Counted from the first letter of the stretch, positions 1 to 11,764 are shown. The stretch: DNA of 55,388 bases from an uncultured Xenococcaceae cyanobacterium (GCA_937996665.1 CALKUU010000293.1:1-55388); one strand, 5' to 3'. The notes: generated from the letters alone by a model not told the origin. A program made the numbers and translations.

Positions 1-3000
1 CGGTAATCATTTCCTTAAGCTGTTGCTTACCAGCCTCGGACATAATGCGTTGAATCTTGACAATTTCGGGGTTAACTTTCTGAGAGAAAGAATCATCCTC
101 ATCAAGAAAATAACCAATTCCCCCAGTCATCCCTGCGCCGACATTGCGACCAACTTTACCTAAGACCACGATGACCCCACCAGTCATGTACTCACAACAG
201 TGATCCCCAGCACCTTCAATAACCGCTTTACCAACTGAGTTACGCACGCCAAAACGTTCTCCAGCTCTGCCATTAGCGTAAAGAGTTCCCCCAGTAGCAC
301 CATATAAGCAGGTATTCCCAACGATCGCACTCTGGGAAGTATCGTAGGCAGCAGTAGCAGGCGGTTTAATCACAATCTCTCCACCATGCATTCCTTTACC
401 TACATAGTCATTGGCTTCTCCTGTTAGAGTAATTTTCATGCCAGGATGGTTGAAAGCGCCAAAACTTTGACCAGCATAACCTTGAAAGTTAAGGGTGATT
501 TCCCCACCAAAACGATTATCCCCATATTGTTTAGCGATCGCCCCAGAAACCCTGGCTCCGACTGAGCGATCCGTATTCACAATCTTGAGATCTTTAGTTG
601 CCTTACCTTGGCTACTAATCGCAGCCGCAATTTGGGAATCAGCCAGAATTTGGTCGTCTAAGACATCACCATTAGTATTAATCTCACCATGGTCTAACCA
701 AGTGCGATCGCTTTTCACATCAGGTAAATTGATCAAGCAATCAAGATTCATCCCCTTAGTTTTAGTTAAACTCGCATCACCTCTTTGAGTTAAAAGATCA
801 GCACGACCAATAATCTCTTTAAGACTGCGATAACCAAGTTTTGCCAGAAGAGAGCGAGTTTCTTCCGCTACAAAATAGAAGAAATTCACGACATCTTCAG
901 GAATCCCCGTAAATCTTGCTCGCAGTGCTTCTTGCTGAGTAGCAACCCCCACAGGACAAGTATTCATATGACAAACTCTAGCCATGCGACAACCTTCGGC
1001 AATCATCGCAATTGAACCAAAGCCGTACTCTTCTGCTCCCATCAGAGCTGCCATCATCACATCCCAACCAGTTTTTAAGCCGCCATCAGCCCGCAATAAA
1101 ACACGATTCCGCAATTGATTTTCTAGCAAAACCCGATGGACTTCAGTCAAGCCAAGTTCCCAAGGCGCACCAGCATGCTTAATCGAGCTTAGAGGAGAAG
1201 CACCAGTACCACCATCATGACCAGAAATTTGAATCACGTCGGCATTAGCTTTAGCAACCCCAGCAGCGATCGTACCGATCCCGATCTCAGCAACTAGTTT
1301 TACCGAAACTCCAGCCTGAGGATTAATTTGATGCAGATCATGAATTAGTTGGGCGAGATCTTCAATTGAATAAATATCGTGATGTGGAGGAGGAGAAATT
1401 AGGGTAACTCCAGGCTTAGAACGACGCAGCGAAGCAATATACTGACTCACTTTTTTGCCAGGCAACTGTCCACCCTCACCAGGTTTTGCCCCCTGAGCAA
1501 CTTTAATTTCTAATTGCCGACCGCTCATTAAATATTCAGGTGTTACCCCAAATCTTCCTGAAGCTACCTGCTTAATCGCCGAGCTAGCAGTATCGTTATT
1601 TTTCAACCCATGCAAGTGGGGCAAGGTGACAGAATTACCTTCAGCATCAACATCTTGCAAAATTTTAAAGCGAACTTTATCTTCGCCACCTTCGCCCGAG
1701 TTAGATTTACCACCGATCCGATTCATGGCGATCGCTAGAGTTTCATGAGCTTCACGAGATAAAGATCCCAGCGACATCCCCCCAGTACAAAAGCGTTTAA
1801 CAATCGTTTCAACCGACTCAACTTGATCAACAGGGATCGATTCGCGATCGCTATTAAAGTCTAATAAATCTCGCAGAGCAGTTGCCGGGCGACCTTGCAA
1901 ATATTGTTTGTAGAGTTCGTAATGATCGTACTGCTTAGTTTTAACCGCTTGGTGCAAAGCTTTTGACATCTCAGGAGTATTCATGTGATACTCTCCACCC
2001 CGTCGATAAGCAATAAAACCGAAGTTTTCTAGCTTTTTCTTTTGCAATTCAGGAAAAGCCCGTTGATGAATCGTAATTACTTCTTGGGCTAATTCTTCAA
2101 GAGTCAGACCACCTAGACGGGAAGTCGTACCCACAAAACAAAGATTAACTAAATCCATCCCCAAGCCGATCGCTTCGAAGATTTGCGCCCCATGATAAGA
2201 AGCGAGCAAGGAGATTCCCATTTTCGAGAGAATTTTGAGTAATCCTGCCTCAATCGCTTTACGATAATTTTTCTGAGCTTGAATTAGCGAAATCGACTCA
2301 ATTTTTTGATTGGTCATCAATTTTTGAGTCTTAGAACTACTCCACCATTGACGGACACTTTCCAAAGCCAAATAAGGACAGACAGCAGAAGCACCATAGC
2401 CAACTAGACAAGCATAGTGATGAGTATTCCAACATTGAGCCGTATCTACCACCAAAGAAGTTTTTAACCTCAATCCAGCCTTAATCAGATGATGATGTAC
2501 AGCCCCAACCGCCGCTAAAGGAGGAATGTAGCTATAATCTGTACCGATCTGATGATCAGCGCGATCGCTAAGAATCAGAATTTCCACCCCATCATTCACT
2601 GCCTTAACTGCCTGAGCACAAAGCTGCTTAATTGCCTGAGCCAAACCTTGAGGACCAGTCGCAATTTCATAGAGAGTAGAAAGAATCTCACTCTTAATCG
2701 AAGAATCTTTAATTAGTCCCAACTCAGCATCGTTAAGTAAAGGACTTTCCAGTTTTAACAAACAAGCATCTTCAGGTTTAACAGCCAGTAAATTCCCCTT
2801 AGATCCCAACTTCATCTCCAGAGACATCACCAAACTTTCTCGAAGGGGATCAATCGGAGGGTTGGTTACCTGGGCAAACCTCTGCTTGAAATAGTCATAA
2901 AGTAGATGAGCTTTATCCGAAAGAACAGCTAACGGGATATCATCTCCCATACAATAAGTAGGTTCTTTGCCCTGAATTGCCATCGACTGAATAATCATAT

Positions 3001-4492
3001 CCAGATCTTCTGCTGTATAACCAAAGGCTGCCTGCTGACTCAATAGCTCTTCAGCACTGAGTTGTAGATCTAGAGAAAATTCTTGATGGGTGACAGTCTG
3101 ACGATGTTGACCTACCCACTCACCATAGGGCTGAGCCTGAGCAACCCTCTTCTTAATATCCCAATTACGCAAGATTTCCTGAGATTGCAAATCAACAACA
3201 ATAGTTTGTCCAGGGCCCAATCGACCTTTTTCGACCACTTCACTATCGGGAATTTCGACAACGCCTGTCTCAGAAGCAACTATGACATAACCATCTTTAG
3301 TAATTGTGTAACGAGCTGGGCGCAAACCATTACGATCCAAACTTGCACCTACAGTTTTCCCATCGCTATAAACCAGCAGAGCAGGGCCATCCCAAGGCTC
3401 TTGCAACCCACTATAGTATTCGTAAAAATCAGTAATCTCTGGATATTGCTGCAAATCTGGCTGATTCTTATAAGCTTCAGGCACCAAAATCATGGCTGCT
3501 TCTGGCAAGCTTCTCCCAGTTTTTACCAACAACTCCATTGAGCTATCCAAATTATAGGAATCACTATTATTTGTATTAACAATTGGAGTAAGCCCTTCCA
3601 ACTCAGCATCACTCCAGTTAGGAGCTGATAGATTCTGCTCTCTGGTTGCCATCCAGTTAATATTCCCCAAAAGAGTATTAATCTCGCCGTTATGACCAAG
3701 CAACCTCATTGGCTGAGCAAACGGCCATTTAGGCATCGTATTAGTACTAAAGCGCCGATGATAAACTGCAAAATTAGTTTCAAAGGTGGGGTCTTTAAGA
3801 TCGAGATAAAATTCGCCCAGTATTTCAGAGCGAACCATCCCCTTATAGACAATAGTGCGACAGGAAAAGGAACAAATATAAAAATCATCAGATAACTTCT
3901 TGCCCACCCGCGATCGCGCAATGTATAGCTTGCGATCAAGCTCATCTCCCGATAATCCTTCAGAAGAAGTAACCAAGACTTGTTCAATATGAGGCTGATA
4001 TTCTTTTGCCTGAATACCCAATACCTGCGCTTCTACTGGTACAGTTCGCCAACCGGCGACAAGCAAACCTTCCTGCGCAACAGCAGCTTCGACAAAGTCT
4101 CTGCAATCCTTCCGCCCTTGCTGATCCTGGGGCAGAAAAACCATCCCCACTCCATAGCTTTCCTTCGAGGGAACAGCCAATCCCTGTTCACGAAACCAAG
4201 ACTCCAACAAGCGATGAGGAATCGCCGTCATGATCCCAGCACCATCACCAGAATCACTATCCGCACTACACCCACCCCGATGCTCCATACAGCCTAAACC
4301 CACAAGAGCCTGCTCTAAAATCTGATGGCTCGATCTAGCATCCTGATAAGCAATAAATCCAACTCCACAAGCATCTCTCTCTTCAACCAACCATCTCTGA
4401 CCCGCAAAAGGTTTCAGCGAAGAAGATGTTTCTCGATCAGCATTGTAATCAACTTGCGCCAAGAATTCATTATCCATATTTAACTCACTCAT
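1..4492 (-). CDS. gltS: Ferredoxin-dependent glutamate synthase (Fd-GOGAT), C-terminus cut by window edge
   Basis: The enzyme converts 2-oxoglutarate plus glutamine to two glutamates using reduced ferredoxin, the second step of GS-GOGAT ammonium assimilation. The reading frame is open from the ATG at 4492 to the left edge, about 1497 codons; the family is usually a little over 1500 residues, so only the C-terminal tip is missing. The N-terminus has a propeptide of about 41 residues before ERDACGVGF, whose Cys42 is the expected glutaminase nucleophile. An FMN-site motif SGHDGGTGA is encoded near 1190-1230. The 3Fe-4S cysteines, spaced CX5CX4C ([13 protein letters not shown]), lie near 953-993. 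Start, cysteine cluster and left edge are in one frame. No exact NtcA site (GTA-N8-TAC) was seen upstream. Confidence 0.97.
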   Translation of the reverse strand, partial: MSELNMDNEFLAQVDYNADRETSSSLKPFAGQRWLVEERDACGVGFIAYQDARSSHQILEQALVGLGCMEHRGGCSADSDSGDGAGIMTAIPHRLLESWFREQGLAVPSKESYGVGMVFLPQDQQGRKDCRDFVEAAVAQEGLLVAGWRTVPVEAQVLGIQAKEYQPHIEQVLVTSSEGLSGDELDRKLYIARSRVGKKLSDDFYICSFSCRTIVYKGMVRSEILGEFYLDLKDPTFETNFAVYHRRFSTNTMPKWPFAQPMRLLGHNGEINTLLGNINWMATREQNLSAPNWSDAELEGLTPIVNTNNSDSYNLDSSMELLVKTGRSLPEAAMILVPEAYKNQPDLQQYPEITDFYEYYSGLQEPWDGPALLVYSDGKTVGASLDRNGLRPARYTITKDGYVIVASETGVVEIPDSEVVEKGRLGPGQTIVVDLQSQEILRNWDIKKRVAQAQPYGEWVGQHRQTVTHQEFSLDLQLSAEELLSQQAAFGYTAEDLDMIIQSMAIQGKEPTYCMGDDIPLAVLSDKAHLLYDYFKQRFAQVTNPPIDPLRESLVMSLEMKLGSKGNLLAVKPEDACLLKLESPLLNDAELGLIKDSSIKSEILSTLYEIATGPQGLAQAIKQLCAQAVKAVNDGVEILILSDRADHQIGTDYSYIPPLAAVGAVHHHLIKAGLRLKTSLVVDTAQCWNTHHYACLVGYGASAVCPYLALESVRQWWSSSKTQKLMTNQKIESISLIQAQKNYRKAIEAGLLKILSKMGISLLASYHGAQIFEAIGLGMDLVNLCFVGTTSRLGGLTLEELAQEVITIHQRAFPELQKKKLENFGFIAYRRGGEYHMNTPEMSKALHQAVKTKQYDHYELYKQYLQGRPATALRDLLDFNSDRESIPVDQVESVETIVKRFCTGGMSLGSLSREAHETLAIAMNRIGGKSNSGEGGEDKVRFKILQDVDAEGNSVTLPHLHGLKNNDTASSAIKQVASGRFGVTPEYLMSGRQLEIKVAQGAKPGEGGQLPGKKVSQYIASLRRSKPGVTLISPPPHHDIYSIEDLAQLIHDLHQINPQAGVSVKLVAEIGIGTIAAGVAKANADVIQISGHDGGTGASPLSSIKHAGAPWELGLTEVHRVLLENQLRNRVLLRADGGLKTGWDVMMAALMGAEEYGFGSIAMIAEGCRMARVCHMNTCPVGVATQQEALRARFTGIPEDVVNFFYFVAEETRSLLAKLGYRSLKEIIGRADLLTQRGDASLTKTKGMNLDCLINLPDVKSDRTWLDHGEINTNGDVLDDQILADSQIAAAISSQGKATKDLKIVNTDRSVGARVSGAIAKQYGDNRFGGEITLNFQGYAGQSFGAFNHPGMKITLTGEANDYVGKGMHGGEIVIKPPATAAYDTSQSAIVGNTCLYGATGGTLYANGRAGERFGVRNSVGKAVIEGAGDHCCEYMTGGVIVVLGKVGRNVGAGMTGGIGYFLDEDDSFSQKVNPEIVKIQRIMSEAGKQQLKEMIT

Positions 4493-5573
4493 AAACAGGT
4501 ATCAATTCGTATAAAGTCGGTTAGATAAAAATTAATATTTTGAAGCTAAATTAATTTAGTCTATCGTCGTTGCGTTTAATGCTTCGCGCACAAGCAGCCG
4601 ATCTAAAAAATATTAAGAGCCTTTACAGCTAGACTGTAAGTTTGCTTGGGACTTACTTACCTAATCGTTAATAATTATAAAATAGTACATTATTCCAACC
4701 CAGACGACGACCAGACTCAATCGAAAAAATCTTCTTTAGGCAGTAACAAAATCACCCCGAATAATCCCGAAAGAATCCTTGGTAGTTTCATTATTACAAA
4801 ATTTAAGACATTGAGGAAGAAAACGAACAGCCTAAATGTAAGGTTGCAAAATTCTCACACAATCCCAATTAGGGCAAAGTAAAGACAATCATCACATAGT
4901 TAACAAGATATTTGGCGCAAAATTAAACCTTTAAGCGAAGTGACCCCAGTTAAAGAGAAGTAGTTAAAATTTATAGTTTCAACTTGGCAACAACAGAACA
5001 AGAATTCCAAGGCTTAACTGTTATTGATTTTGAGCAGAAAATAAAATTAGCCTCCCTAGTTGATGTAGATTTTAGGAGTTAGCCAAGTTTTTTACCTAAA
5101 TTTACCTACTAACAAGTTACGATAATGACCACCAACTTTTTCCACCCAGCTAACACTAGAAAATTAGCAGCCAGACAGAAAATAACTTAAAGTGGTCTTA
5201 GAATTTATCCTAGCCATAACAAAAAGTTACTGCACAAAAAAATAGATTCTAAAAGAAGCTAGGCATTTTCAAGTAGTTGGTTTATCAAATAACTGTGAAC
5301 TCACAAATAAACTAAATCTCAACTTTGTAAAGATTGGATGTAATGTATCAATTTAGATTCAATTTACATTCTCTTTTCAAATTTTTATTGTTATCGTTGC
5401 TATATAGAGAAGTCAAAATTCAGACCCAGAATAGCAATTATCTAGATAATAAATTAAGTGAATTTTCTCTAAACAACAATCATTCCTCGAACAGCCCCAG
5501 CAGTAATTCCTGCAAACCAGCATCAAGACAAATCGATATTCTGTAATATTTAAGCAATTAATATTTAAGTAAA
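4493..5573. other. Long AT-rich spacer between gltS and the cupin gene
   Basis: About 1.08 kb separates the divergent gltS and cupin genes. Two open frames (4646-4882 and 5334-5546, both +) have no recognisable domain, no clear ribosome binding site and low-complexity Asn/Ser/Leu-rich composition, so I do not call them genes. The stretch must hold both promoters. No tRNA, terminator or exact NtcA palindrome was recognised. Confidence 0.6.
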
Positions 5574-5999
5574 ATGTCTCAATCTACCAAAGCCAAACTT
5601 AACCAAGAAACAGCAATTAAATCATCAGAGTCCTTGGTTCAACAAGGAGTTGCTACAACAGAAATTCGACCATGGGGTTCCTTTACGACTTTAGAAGAGG
5701 GAAATGGGTACAAGATTAAAAGGATCGAAGTTAATCCTGGACATAGATTAAGCCTACAGATGCACCACCATCGCAGCGAACATTGGATTGTTGTATCAGG
5801 AACAGCCAAGGTAGTTTGCGGAGACGAGGAAAAAATTCTTAGCAGTAATCAATCCACTTATGTTCCCCAATGCACCTCTCATCGACTAGAAAACCCTGGA
5901 GTAATTAAATTGGTCCTTATTGAGGTTCAAAATGGTCAGTACCTCGGAGAAGACGATATTGTTCGCTATCAAGATGATTACGCCAGAGCAGCAAAGTAG
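5574..5999 (+). CDS. Mannose-6-phosphate isomerase-type cupin
   Basis: A 141-residue single-domain cupin resembling the C-terminal isomerase domain of bifunctional mannose-1-phosphate guanylyltransferase/mannose-6-phosphate isomerase (type II PMI). The block RPWGSF (32-37) is typical of this family. Metal ligands are visible as H64/H66, E69 and H70 in HHHRSEHW, with H103 in the second cupin motif (TSHRLENPG). It would interconvert fructose-6-P and mannose-6-P for GDP-mannose and surface sugars. Cyanobacteria often carry this domain as a stand-alone protein. The first 25 residues are variable and polar, and the ATG has only a weak ribosome binding site. It stands 141 bp before the IscA-like gene. 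Enzyme activity is inferred from family membership. Confidence 0.85.
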   Translation: MSQSTKAKLNQETAIKSSESLVQQGVATTEIRPWGSFTTLEEGNGYKIKRIEVNPGHRLSLQMHHHRSEHWIVVSGTAKVVCGDEEKILSSNQSTYVPQCTSHRLENPGVIKLVLIEVQNGQYLGEDDIVRYQDDYARAAK

Positions 6000-6140
6000 A
6001 ATCTGGACAAAGATAGGGATAATTGCTCAAAAATCAAGCTCAAATTAGGACTTCCATTAGTCACAAATTTGAGCCAAGAAAGTAGTAGCATTAGCTAAGT
6101 TACTCTCTAAAAAATTTTATTAGCCCTTAATCTGAATTAG

Positions 6141-6488
6141 ATGATTGAAATTAGCCAAGTTGCCGCTGAAGAAATTATCAGAATCAAGTCAACAAAAAAA
6201 CAACCAGATAGCAAACTTAAAGTCGGAATTGAAGAGGGTGGATGCTCTGGACTGATTTATCGTTTAAGTTTAGACGCAGAAGCTCTGGAGAGTGAAGACC
6301 AAAAGAAATTTGAATTTGAAAGTAATGGCATTAAAGTTGTTGTAAACGCAAGCGACTATCCTTCCCTGAAAGGAATTAAGATAGATTATGCTGAGGATTT
6401 AATGGGAGGTGGGTTTCGCTTTGACAATCCCCATTCTCAGAACTCTTGCAGTTGCGGCAACTCTTTTGAGATCAAGAAAAGCGATTAA
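6141..6488 (+). CDS. IscA/SufA/HesB-family iron-sulfur cluster assembly protein
   Basis: A 115-residue A-type carrier. The three conserved cysteines are C35 in EEGGCSG and C103/C105 in the C-terminal SCSCGNSF motif, the usual sites for binding an Fe-S cluster or iron before delivery to apoproteins. Length and motif spacing are normal. It lies directly before the rpsL promoter, whose -35 hexamer begins 24 bp after its stop, so the ribosomal cluster appears to have its own start of transcription. Which A-type paralogue this is (SufA-like or IscA-like) cannot be settled from the sequence alone. Confidence 0.93.
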   Translation: MIEISQVAAEEIIRIKSTKKQPDSKLKVGIEEGGCSGLIYRLSLDAEALESEDQKKFEFESNGIKVVVNASDYPSLKGIKIDYAEDLMGGGFRFDNPHSQNSCSCGNSFEIKKSD

Positions 6489-6511
6489 ATTCAGGAATTT
6501 ACCCAACAAGC

Positions 6512-6541
6512 TTGACACTAAAAACTTGTTCTACTTATAAT
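6512..6541 (+). promoter_or_regulatory. Sigma70-type promoter of the rpsL cluster
   Basis: TTGACA at 6512-6517 and TATAAT at 6536-6541 both match the -35 and -10 consensus perfectly and are separated by 18 bp. The promoter sits in the spacer before rpsL and would give a leader of roughly 70-75 nt. It is the clearest promoter in the window, as expected for a highly expressed ribosomal protein cluster. Confidence 0.8.
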
Positions 6542-6620
6542 CAGAATTTGTCCGCCAAAATATTTGATCGACTTTCCTACTCGGCAGAGGATCGACTCCA
6601 GCAAAAATATACTATAGATT

Positions 6621-6998
6621 ATGCCTACTATCCAGCAACTAATTCGCAGCGAACGTTACAAATTAAAAAAGAAGACGAAATCTCCTGCTCTTAAAGAGTG
6701 TCCTCAGCGTCGTGGAGTATGCACTAGGGTCTACACCACCACTCCCAAGAAGCCGAATTCAGCTTTGAGAAAAGTAGCAAGGGTTCGTCTAACATCTGGA
6801 TTTGAGGTTACAGCTTATATCCCTGGAATAGGACATAATCTACAAGAGCATTCTGTAGTCCTAATCCGTGGTGGCAGAGTTAAGGATTTACCAGGGGTTA
6901 GATATCATATTGTCAGAGGAACTCTTGACACGACAGGGGTTAAAGATAGAATGCAAAGTCGCTCCAAATATGGAACTAAGCGCCCCAAAAAAGGCTAA
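6621..6998 (+). CDS. rpsL: 30S ribosomal protein S12
   Basis: S12 is a decoding-centre protein of the small subunit. The 125-residue length, basic composition and the conserved stretch with [16 protein letters not shown], around residues 43-58, are diagnostic. The C-terminus [12 protein letters not shown] is also typical. It is the first gene of the cluster rpsL-rpsG-fusA-tuf-rpsJ and follows the consensus promoter at 6512-6541. The lysine of the PKKPNS loop, where streptomycin-resistance substitutions are known in other bacteria, is the normal residue. Confidence 0.98.
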   Translation: MPTIQQLIRSERYKLKKKTKSPALKECPQRRGVCTRVYTTTPKKPNSALRKVARVRLTSGFEVTAYIPGIGHNLQEHSVVLIRGGRVKDLPGVRYHIVRGTLDTTGVKDRMQSRSKYGTKRPKKG

Positions 6999-7141
6999 AC
7001 TTATTTTAATTTTGACCAGGTTTATCTCTGGAAAATCATTTACAGAGATTTTTCACACAAATTTTTCACAAGATTTATGTTGAAAGACCTAGGGATTAGA
7101 ATTTTGGCTGTATTTTTTTATCTAAAGCAATTTAATTTTTA

Positions 7142-7171
7142 GCCGTAAGACCTCTTCGGGATTGATACGGC
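7142..7171 (+). promoter_or_regulatory. Hairpin in the rpsL-rpsG spacer, candidate S7 regulatory element
   Basis: GCCGTA (7142-7147) pairs perfectly with TACGGC (7166-7171), enclosing an 18-nt loop that holds a CTTCGG tetraloop-like core. It lies in an unusually long 276-nt spacer before rpsG. In E. coli the rpsL-rpsG spacer binds S7 for translational feedback. Whether this element does the same is inference. Confidence 0.35.
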
Positions 7172-7274
7172 AGACATAAGGTTTAACATATTTTAGTCTT
7201 ATCAAATGTTTTAGTTAAAATACTTGTCCTTTCCGTTATTCAAGTAATCATTATTTTTTGTAAACAGTAAAAGT

Positions 7275-7745
7275 ATGTCTCGTAGATCAACTAGAAAAAA
7301 GCGCCAAGTTCCACCAGATCCAGTGTATAACAGCCGATTGGTTAATATGACCATCAGAAGGGTAATGAGATCTGGTAAAAATTCCCTGGCATCTCGCATT
7401 ATTTATGATGCCTTCACCATGATTGCTGAGAAAACTGGAAAGGAAGCTCTTGAGGTTTTTGAGGAAGCAATTAAGAATTTAACTCCTTTGGTAGAAGTAA
7501 AGGCTCGCCGTGTCGGTGGTGCTACCTACCAGGTTCCGATGGAAGTCAAAGCTTCAAGAGGAACAACTTTGGCTTTGAGATGGCTCATTAAATTCTCTCG
7601 TTCTAGAGGGGGAAGAACAATGTCTAGCAAATTAGCAAACGAGATAATTGATGCAGCTAATGAGACTGGCGCAGCTATGAAGAAGAGAGAGGAAACTCAT
7701 CGCATGGCAGAAGCAAATAAAGCCTTTGCTCACTATAGATATTAA
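7275..7745 (+). CDS. rpsG: 30S ribosomal protein S7
   Basis: S7 nucleates assembly of the 30S head and contacts the E and P sites. The 156-residue length and the motif series [33 protein letters not shown] and [14 protein letters not shown] are typical. It is the second gene of the str-type cluster. The spacer to rpsL is 276 nt, much longer than usual for an operon and containing a small hairpin. The spacer to fusA is 222 nt. Co-transcription is expected from gene order, but extra promoters in these spacers are possible. Confidence 0.98.
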   Translation: MSRRSTRKKRQVPPDPVYNSRLVNMTIRRVMRSGKNSLASRIIYDAFTMIAEKTGKEALEVFEEAIKNLTPLVEVKARRVGGATYQVPMEVKASRGTTLALRWLIKFSRSRGGRTMSSKLANEIIDAANETGAAMKKREETHRMAEANKAFAHYRY

Positions 7746-7951
7746 GCCGTATAAGTTTAAAAACTAGTTATTTATCCTTTCAATGGGGAGTATTGACTTG
7801 GCTTAAAAGTCTAAAGGTATGTCGATTCATAAGAGTAGCAAACTATTGTTTGGTAAGGTTCTAAGCTAATTTATTTGAATTGGCTTGATAGTTTTACTAG
7901 CAGCTAGCGCATTGATAATGACTTGAGTATGCGCTTATTTCCGAAATAAAT

Positions 7952-7957
7952 CAGGAG
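7952..7957 (+). promoter_or_regulatory. Shine-Dalgarno site that sets the fusA GTG start
   Basis: AGGAGG lies 10 nt before the GTG at 7968. It is one of the few full-strength ribosome binding sites in this window. It supports GTG as the start codon, since no in-frame ATG lies near the conserved N-terminus [14 protein letters not shown]. Confidence 0.8.
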
Positions 7958-7967
7958 GTAGATATTC

Positions 7968-10055
7968 GTGGTACGAAGTATCCCATTAGAAAGGGTACGA
8001 AATATAGGTATCGCAGCCCACATTGATGCAGGCAAAACAACAACAACCGAAAGAATTCTCTTTTATACAGGCATTGCCCATAAAATGGGCGAAGTTCACG
8101 ATGGTGCAGCTATTACTGACTGGATGCCTCAAGAGAAAGAAAGAGGCATAACTATCACAGCAGCAGCCATAAGTACTAGTTGGCAGGATCATCGGATCAA
8201 CATTATTGATACCCCTGGACATGTTGACTTCACTATTGAAGTTGAAAGGTCAATGAGGGTTTTGGATGGTGTGATAGCTGTTTTCTGTTCTGTTGGTGGT
8301 GTTCAACCTCAATCCGAGACAGTGTGGCGTCAAGCGGATCGATATCAAGTACCCCGAATAGCTTTTGTCAACAAAATGGATCGGACAGGAGCAAATTTTT
8401 ATCGCGTTTACGAACAGATAAAAGAACGCCTGAAAGCAAATCCAGTTTTGGTGCAGATCCCGATTGGCAATGAGGCAGATTTCCAAGGAATTGTGGATTT
8501 GGTGAAAATGCGGGCCCAAATCTACAAAGATGATTTGGGTAAAGATTTTGAGGAGGTTGAGATTCCAGAAGATCTCAAAGATCTTGCGCAGGAACACCGT
8601 AGTCAACTAATTGAAGCGATCGCTGAGATAGATGAAGATCTATTAGAGAAATTTATGCTTGAGGAAGAATTTTCCGAGGCAGAAATTAATAGAGCTATCC
8701 GCATCGGCACTATCAGTGGACAAATTATGCCTATGCTTTGCGGTTCTGCCTTTAAGAATAAAGGCGTTCAGCAATTGTTGGATGCGGTAATAGATTATTT
8801 ACCTGCACCGATAGATGTCCCAGCAATAAAAGGAACTTTGCCTAAAGGTGGCGAGGCAGAAAGGAAGTCATCCGACGATGAACCTTTTTCTGCTTTAGCC
8901 TTTAAGATTGCCACTGATCAGTTCGGAAGACTAACATTTTTACGAGTTTACTCAGGTGTTTTATCAAAAGGTAGCTATATTTATAATGCAACCAAAGATA
9001 AAAAAGAACGAATATCTCGTTTAGTAATTCTGAAATCCAACGAGCGGATCGAGGTCGATGAACTAAGAGCAGGAGATTTGGGAGCAGCAGTAGGTTTAAA
9101 ATTTGCCACAACGGGGGACACCCTGTGCGACAAAAACAAGCCAATTGTTCTAGAATCCTTGTTTGTTCCAGAACCAGTCATTTCTGTTGCAGTAGAGCCT
9201 GAAACCAAGAGTGACGTAGAGAAATTAGCAAAAGCTCTACAGTCTCTTTCTGATGAAGATCCTACCTTTCGAGTCAGTACTAACCCAGAAACCAATCAAA
9301 CGGTTATCGCGGGGATGGGTGAACTTCATCTTGAGATTCTTGTTGATAGAATGCTCAGAGAGTTCAACGTCGAGGCGACCGTCGGCAAACCACAAGTTGC
9401 TTATCGGGAAACGATTCGCCGTGCTAGTGGAGAAGCTGAAGGTAAGTGGATTAAACAGAGTGGAGGGAAGGGTCAATACGGACATGCTGTCATTGAACTA
9501 GAGCCTGGTGAACCGGGAAGTGGCTTTGAGTTTGTTTCCAAAATTGTTGGTGGAACCATTCCTAAAGAGTACATCCCTGCGGTTCAGCAAGGAGTCAAAG
9601 AGTCATGTGAATCTGGTGTCATCGCAGGTTATCCTTTGATTGACGTCAAAGCCACTCTGTTAGATGGTTCTTATCACGACGTTGACTCCAACGAAATGGC
9701 ATTTAAAATTGCTGGCAAATTAGCAGTAAAAGCAGCAGTTCAAAAAGCTTCTCCTGTATTATTAGAACCGACGATGAAAGTCGAGGTTGAGGTACCCGAA
9801 GAATTTCTTGGCGAGGTTATGGGCGATCTTAACTCTCGTCGCGGTAACATCGAAGGAATGGACTCCGAGAGTGGACAATCGAAGGTTTTGGCTAAAGTAC
9901 CTTTAGCCTCAATGTTTGGTTATGCCACAGATATTCGCTCTAAAACCCAAGGACGCGGTATATTTTCTATGGAGTTCAGTGAATACAGTGAGATACCTCG
10001 CAATGTTGCAGAGGTAATTATCGCCAAAAACCAAGGGAACGCACAATTATATTAA
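7968..10055 (+). CDS. fusA: Elongation factor G
   Basis: EF-G is the ribosomal translocase GTPase and also acts with RRF in ribosome recycling. The 695-residue length is standard. GTPase motifs are AHIDAGKTT (18-26), DTPGH (81-85) and NKMD (135-138), followed by the usual domains II-V. The start is GTG, supported by AGGAGG at 7952-7957. Only 13 nt separate its stop from tuf, so the two genes are almost certainly co-transcribed. The sequence is intact, with no frameshift. Confidence 0.98.
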   Translation: MVRSIPLERVRNIGIAAHIDAGKTTTTERILFYTGIAHKMGEVHDGAAITDWMPQEKERGITITAAAISTSWQDHRINIIDTPGHVDFTIEVERSMRVLDGVIAVFCSVGGVQPQSETVWRQADRYQVPRIAFVNKMDRTGANFYRVYEQIKERLKANPVLVQIPIGNEADFQGIVDLVKMRAQIYKDDLGKDFEEVEIPEDLKDLAQEHRSQLIEAIAEIDEDLLEKFMLEEEFSEAEINRAIRIGTISGQIMPMLCGSAFKNKGVQQLLDAVIDYLPAPIDVPAIKGTLPKGGEAERKSSDDEPFSALAFKIATDQFGRLTFLRVYSGVLSKGSYIYNATKDKKERISRLVILKSNERIEVDELRAGDLGAAVGLKFATTGDTLCDKNKPIVLESLFVPEPVISVAVEPETKSDVEKLAKALQSLSDEDPTFRVSTNPETNQTVIAGMGELHLEILVDRMLREFNVEATVGKPQVAYRETIRRASGEAEGKWIKQSGGKGQYGHAVIELEPGEPGSGFEFVSKIVGGTIPKEYIPAVQQGVKESCESGVIAGYPLIDVKATLLDGSYHDVDSNEMAFKIAGKLAVKAAVQKASPVLLEPTMKVEVEVPEEFLGEVMGDLNSRRGNIEGMDSESGQSKVLAKVPLASMFGYATDIRSKTQGRGIFSMEFSEYSEIPRNVAEVIIAKNQGNAQLY

Positions 10056-10068
10056 GGAATAAATACGA

Positions 10069-11298
10069 ATGGCACGCGAAAAGTTTGAACGCACGAAAGA
10101 ACACGCTAACATCGGCACAGTTGGTCATGTAGACCATGGCAAAACTACTTTGACCGCAGCAATCACCATGTCGCTCGCGGCTAGTGGTAAAGCTAAAGCA
10201 AGAGGTTACGCAGATATTGATGCAGCTCCTGAAGAAAAAGAACGTGGTATCACGATCAATACAGCACACGTAGAGTACGAAACTGATAATCGTCACTACG
10301 CTCACGTTGACTGCCCCGGACATGCTGATTATGTCAAAAACATGATCACTGGTGCAGCCCAAATGGATGGAGGAATCCTAGTAGTATCAGCAGCTGATGG
10401 TCCTATGCCTCAGACTCGTGAGCATATTTTGCTTGCAAAACAAGTAGGTGTTCCTAGCTTGGTTGTTTTCATGAACAAAGAAGACCAAGTGGATGACGAA
10501 GAGTTACTAGAATTAGTAGAATTAGAAATTCGCGAACTCCTAAGCGAATATGATTTCCCAGGTGACGATATTCCGATCGTTTCTGGTTCTGCGCTTAAAG
10601 CCGTAGAAGCACTAACCGAAAAACCTGACATTTCGGCAGGGGAAAACCCATGGGTAGACAAAATTTTGAAGCTTATGGAAGAAGTTGATTCCTTCATTCC
10701 TACTCCTGAGCGCGAAACTGACAAACCTTTCTTAATGGCGATTGAGGATGTTTTCTCGATTACTGGTCGTGGTACTGTTGCAACAGGACGTATCGAACGT
10801 GGAATCGTTAAGGTTGGCGAAACTGTAGAAATCGTTGGTATCAAAGATACTGCGACTTCCACTGTTACTGGAGTAGAAATGTTCCAAAAAACCTTGGATA
10901 CAGGTATGGCTGGAGATAACGTTGGTTTACTACTCCGTGGTATTGAAAAAGAAGCTATCGAACGCGGTATGGTTCTTGCTAAACCTAAGTCAATCACTCC
11001 TCACACTGAGTTTGAGGGAGAGGTTTATGTTTTGACTAAAGAAGAAGGTGGTCGTCATACTCCTTTCTTCAAAAACTACCGCCCTCAGTTCTATGTAAGA
11101 ACAACTGATGTAACCGGAACTATTACTGACTACACAGCTGATGATGGTAGCGCAGTAGAAATGGTTATGCCTGGCGATCGCATCAAGATGACTGTTCAAC
11201 TTATCAACCCCATCGCAATTGAAGACGGAATGCGTTTTGCAATTCGTGAAGGTGGTCGCACTATTGGTGCGGGTGTAGTCTCTAAGATTGTCAAGTAG
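10069..11298 (+). CDS. tuf: Elongation factor Tu
   Basis: EF-Tu delivers aminoacyl-tRNA to the ribosomal A site as a GTPase. The 409-residue length is typical of cyanobacterial and plastid EF-Tu. Motifs are GHVDHGKTT (19-27), DCPGHADY (81-88) and NKEDQVDD (136-143), with the effector region carrying EEKERGITI. It lies 13 nt after fusA. Codon choice looks cleaner than in the neighbours, as expected for a very abundant protein. It is the only tuf copy in the window. Confidence 0.98.
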   Translation: MAREKFERTKEHANIGTVGHVDHGKTTLTAAITMSLAASGKAKARGYADIDAAPEEKERGITINTAHVEYETDNRHYAHVDCPGHADYVKNMITGAAQMDGGILVVSAADGPMPQTREHILLAKQVGVPSLVVFMNKEDQVDDEELLELVELEIRELLSEYDFPGDDIPIVSGSALKAVEALTEKPDISAGENPWVDKILKLMEEVDSFIPTPERETDKPFLMAIEDVFSITGRGTVATGRIERGIVKVGETVEIVGIKDTATSTVTGVEMFQKTLDTGMAGDNVGLLLRGIEKEAIERGMVLAKPKSITPHTEFEGEVYVLTKEEGGRHTPFFKNYRPQFYVRTTDVTGTITDYTADDGSAVEMVMPGDRIKMTVQLINPIAIEDGMRFAIREGGRTIGAGVVSKIVK

Positions 11299-11317
11299 CC
11301 CTAGGGATGAAGTAAAA

Positions 11318-11361
11318 GAAGACAGGCTGGAAACCTTAACTTTGGATTTTCAGTCTGTCTT
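11318..11361 (+). terminator. Hairpin between tuf and rpsJ
   Basis: AAGACAGGCTG (11319-11329) pairs with CAGTCTGTCTT (11351-11361), an 11-bp stem with one G-U pair, 21 nt after the tuf stop. No long T-run follows. It may be an attenuator or an mRNA end/processing structure that lowers read-through into rpsJ, not a strong terminator. Confidence 0.45.
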
Positions 11362-11446
11362 TGACTCTGTAAGGTTGTAAAATTTTAAAGCTTAGCCTTT
11401 AGCAACCTCAAACAATTTTTGTCTGTACCTTGAAAACTAAAAAATT

Positions 11447-11764
11447 ATGGCAACTATCCAACAACAAAAAATTCGTATCCGCCTAAAAGCTTTTGACCGT
11501 CGTTTGCTCGACACATCTTGTGAAAAAATAGTCGATACAGCAGGTAGAACTAATGCAACTCCTGTAGGGCCCATTCCTCTACCAACTAAGCGTAAAATTT
11601 ATTGTGTTTTGCGTTCTCCTCACGTCGATAAAGACTCTCGCGAACACTTTGAAACTCGCACTCACCGCAGAATTATTGATATTTACCAGCCTTCCTCTAA
11701 AACTATTGACGCTTTGATGAAATTAGATCTACCTGCAGGTGTAGACATTGAAGTAAAACTTTAA
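11447..11764 (+). CDS. rpsJ: 30S ribosomal protein S10
   Basis: S10 is a small-subunit head protein that in many bacteria is also NusE, a partner of NusB/NusG in antitermination. The 105-residue length and the motifs [26 protein letters not shown] and [13 protein letters not shown] are diagnostic. In cyanobacteria rpsJ is typically placed at the end of the str-type cluster after tuf, not at the head of the S10 operon, as here. It is followed by a long hairpin that closes the cluster. Confidence 0.98.
   Translation: MATIQQQKIRIRLKAFDRRLLDTSCEKIVDTAGRTNATPVGPIPLPTKRKIYCVLRSPHVDKDSREHFETRTHRRIIDIYQPSSKTIDALMKLDLPAGVDIEVKL

Noticed and set aside
3083-4297. Several plus-strand frames within 3083-4297
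   Set aside because: They lie antisense to the intact Fd-GOGAT frame, which is well supported by its motifs.
4646-4882. 78-residue open frame upstream of the cupin gene
   Set aside because: No recognisable domain, no ribosome binding site, and the composition is that of translated AT-rich spacer.
5334-5546. 70-residue open frame just before the cupin gene
   Set aside because: Low-complexity (Asn/Ser/Leu), no family match, ends 27 nt before a real start and has no clear ribosome binding site.
7885-7919. A promoter for fusA (TTGATA and GATAAT)
   Set aside because: The spacing is 23 bp, too long for a normal sigma70 promoter.
10410-10997. 195-residue open frame antisense to tuf
   Set aside because: It is a shadow of the highly biased tuf codons, with Ser/Ile/Thr-rich translation and no start signal.
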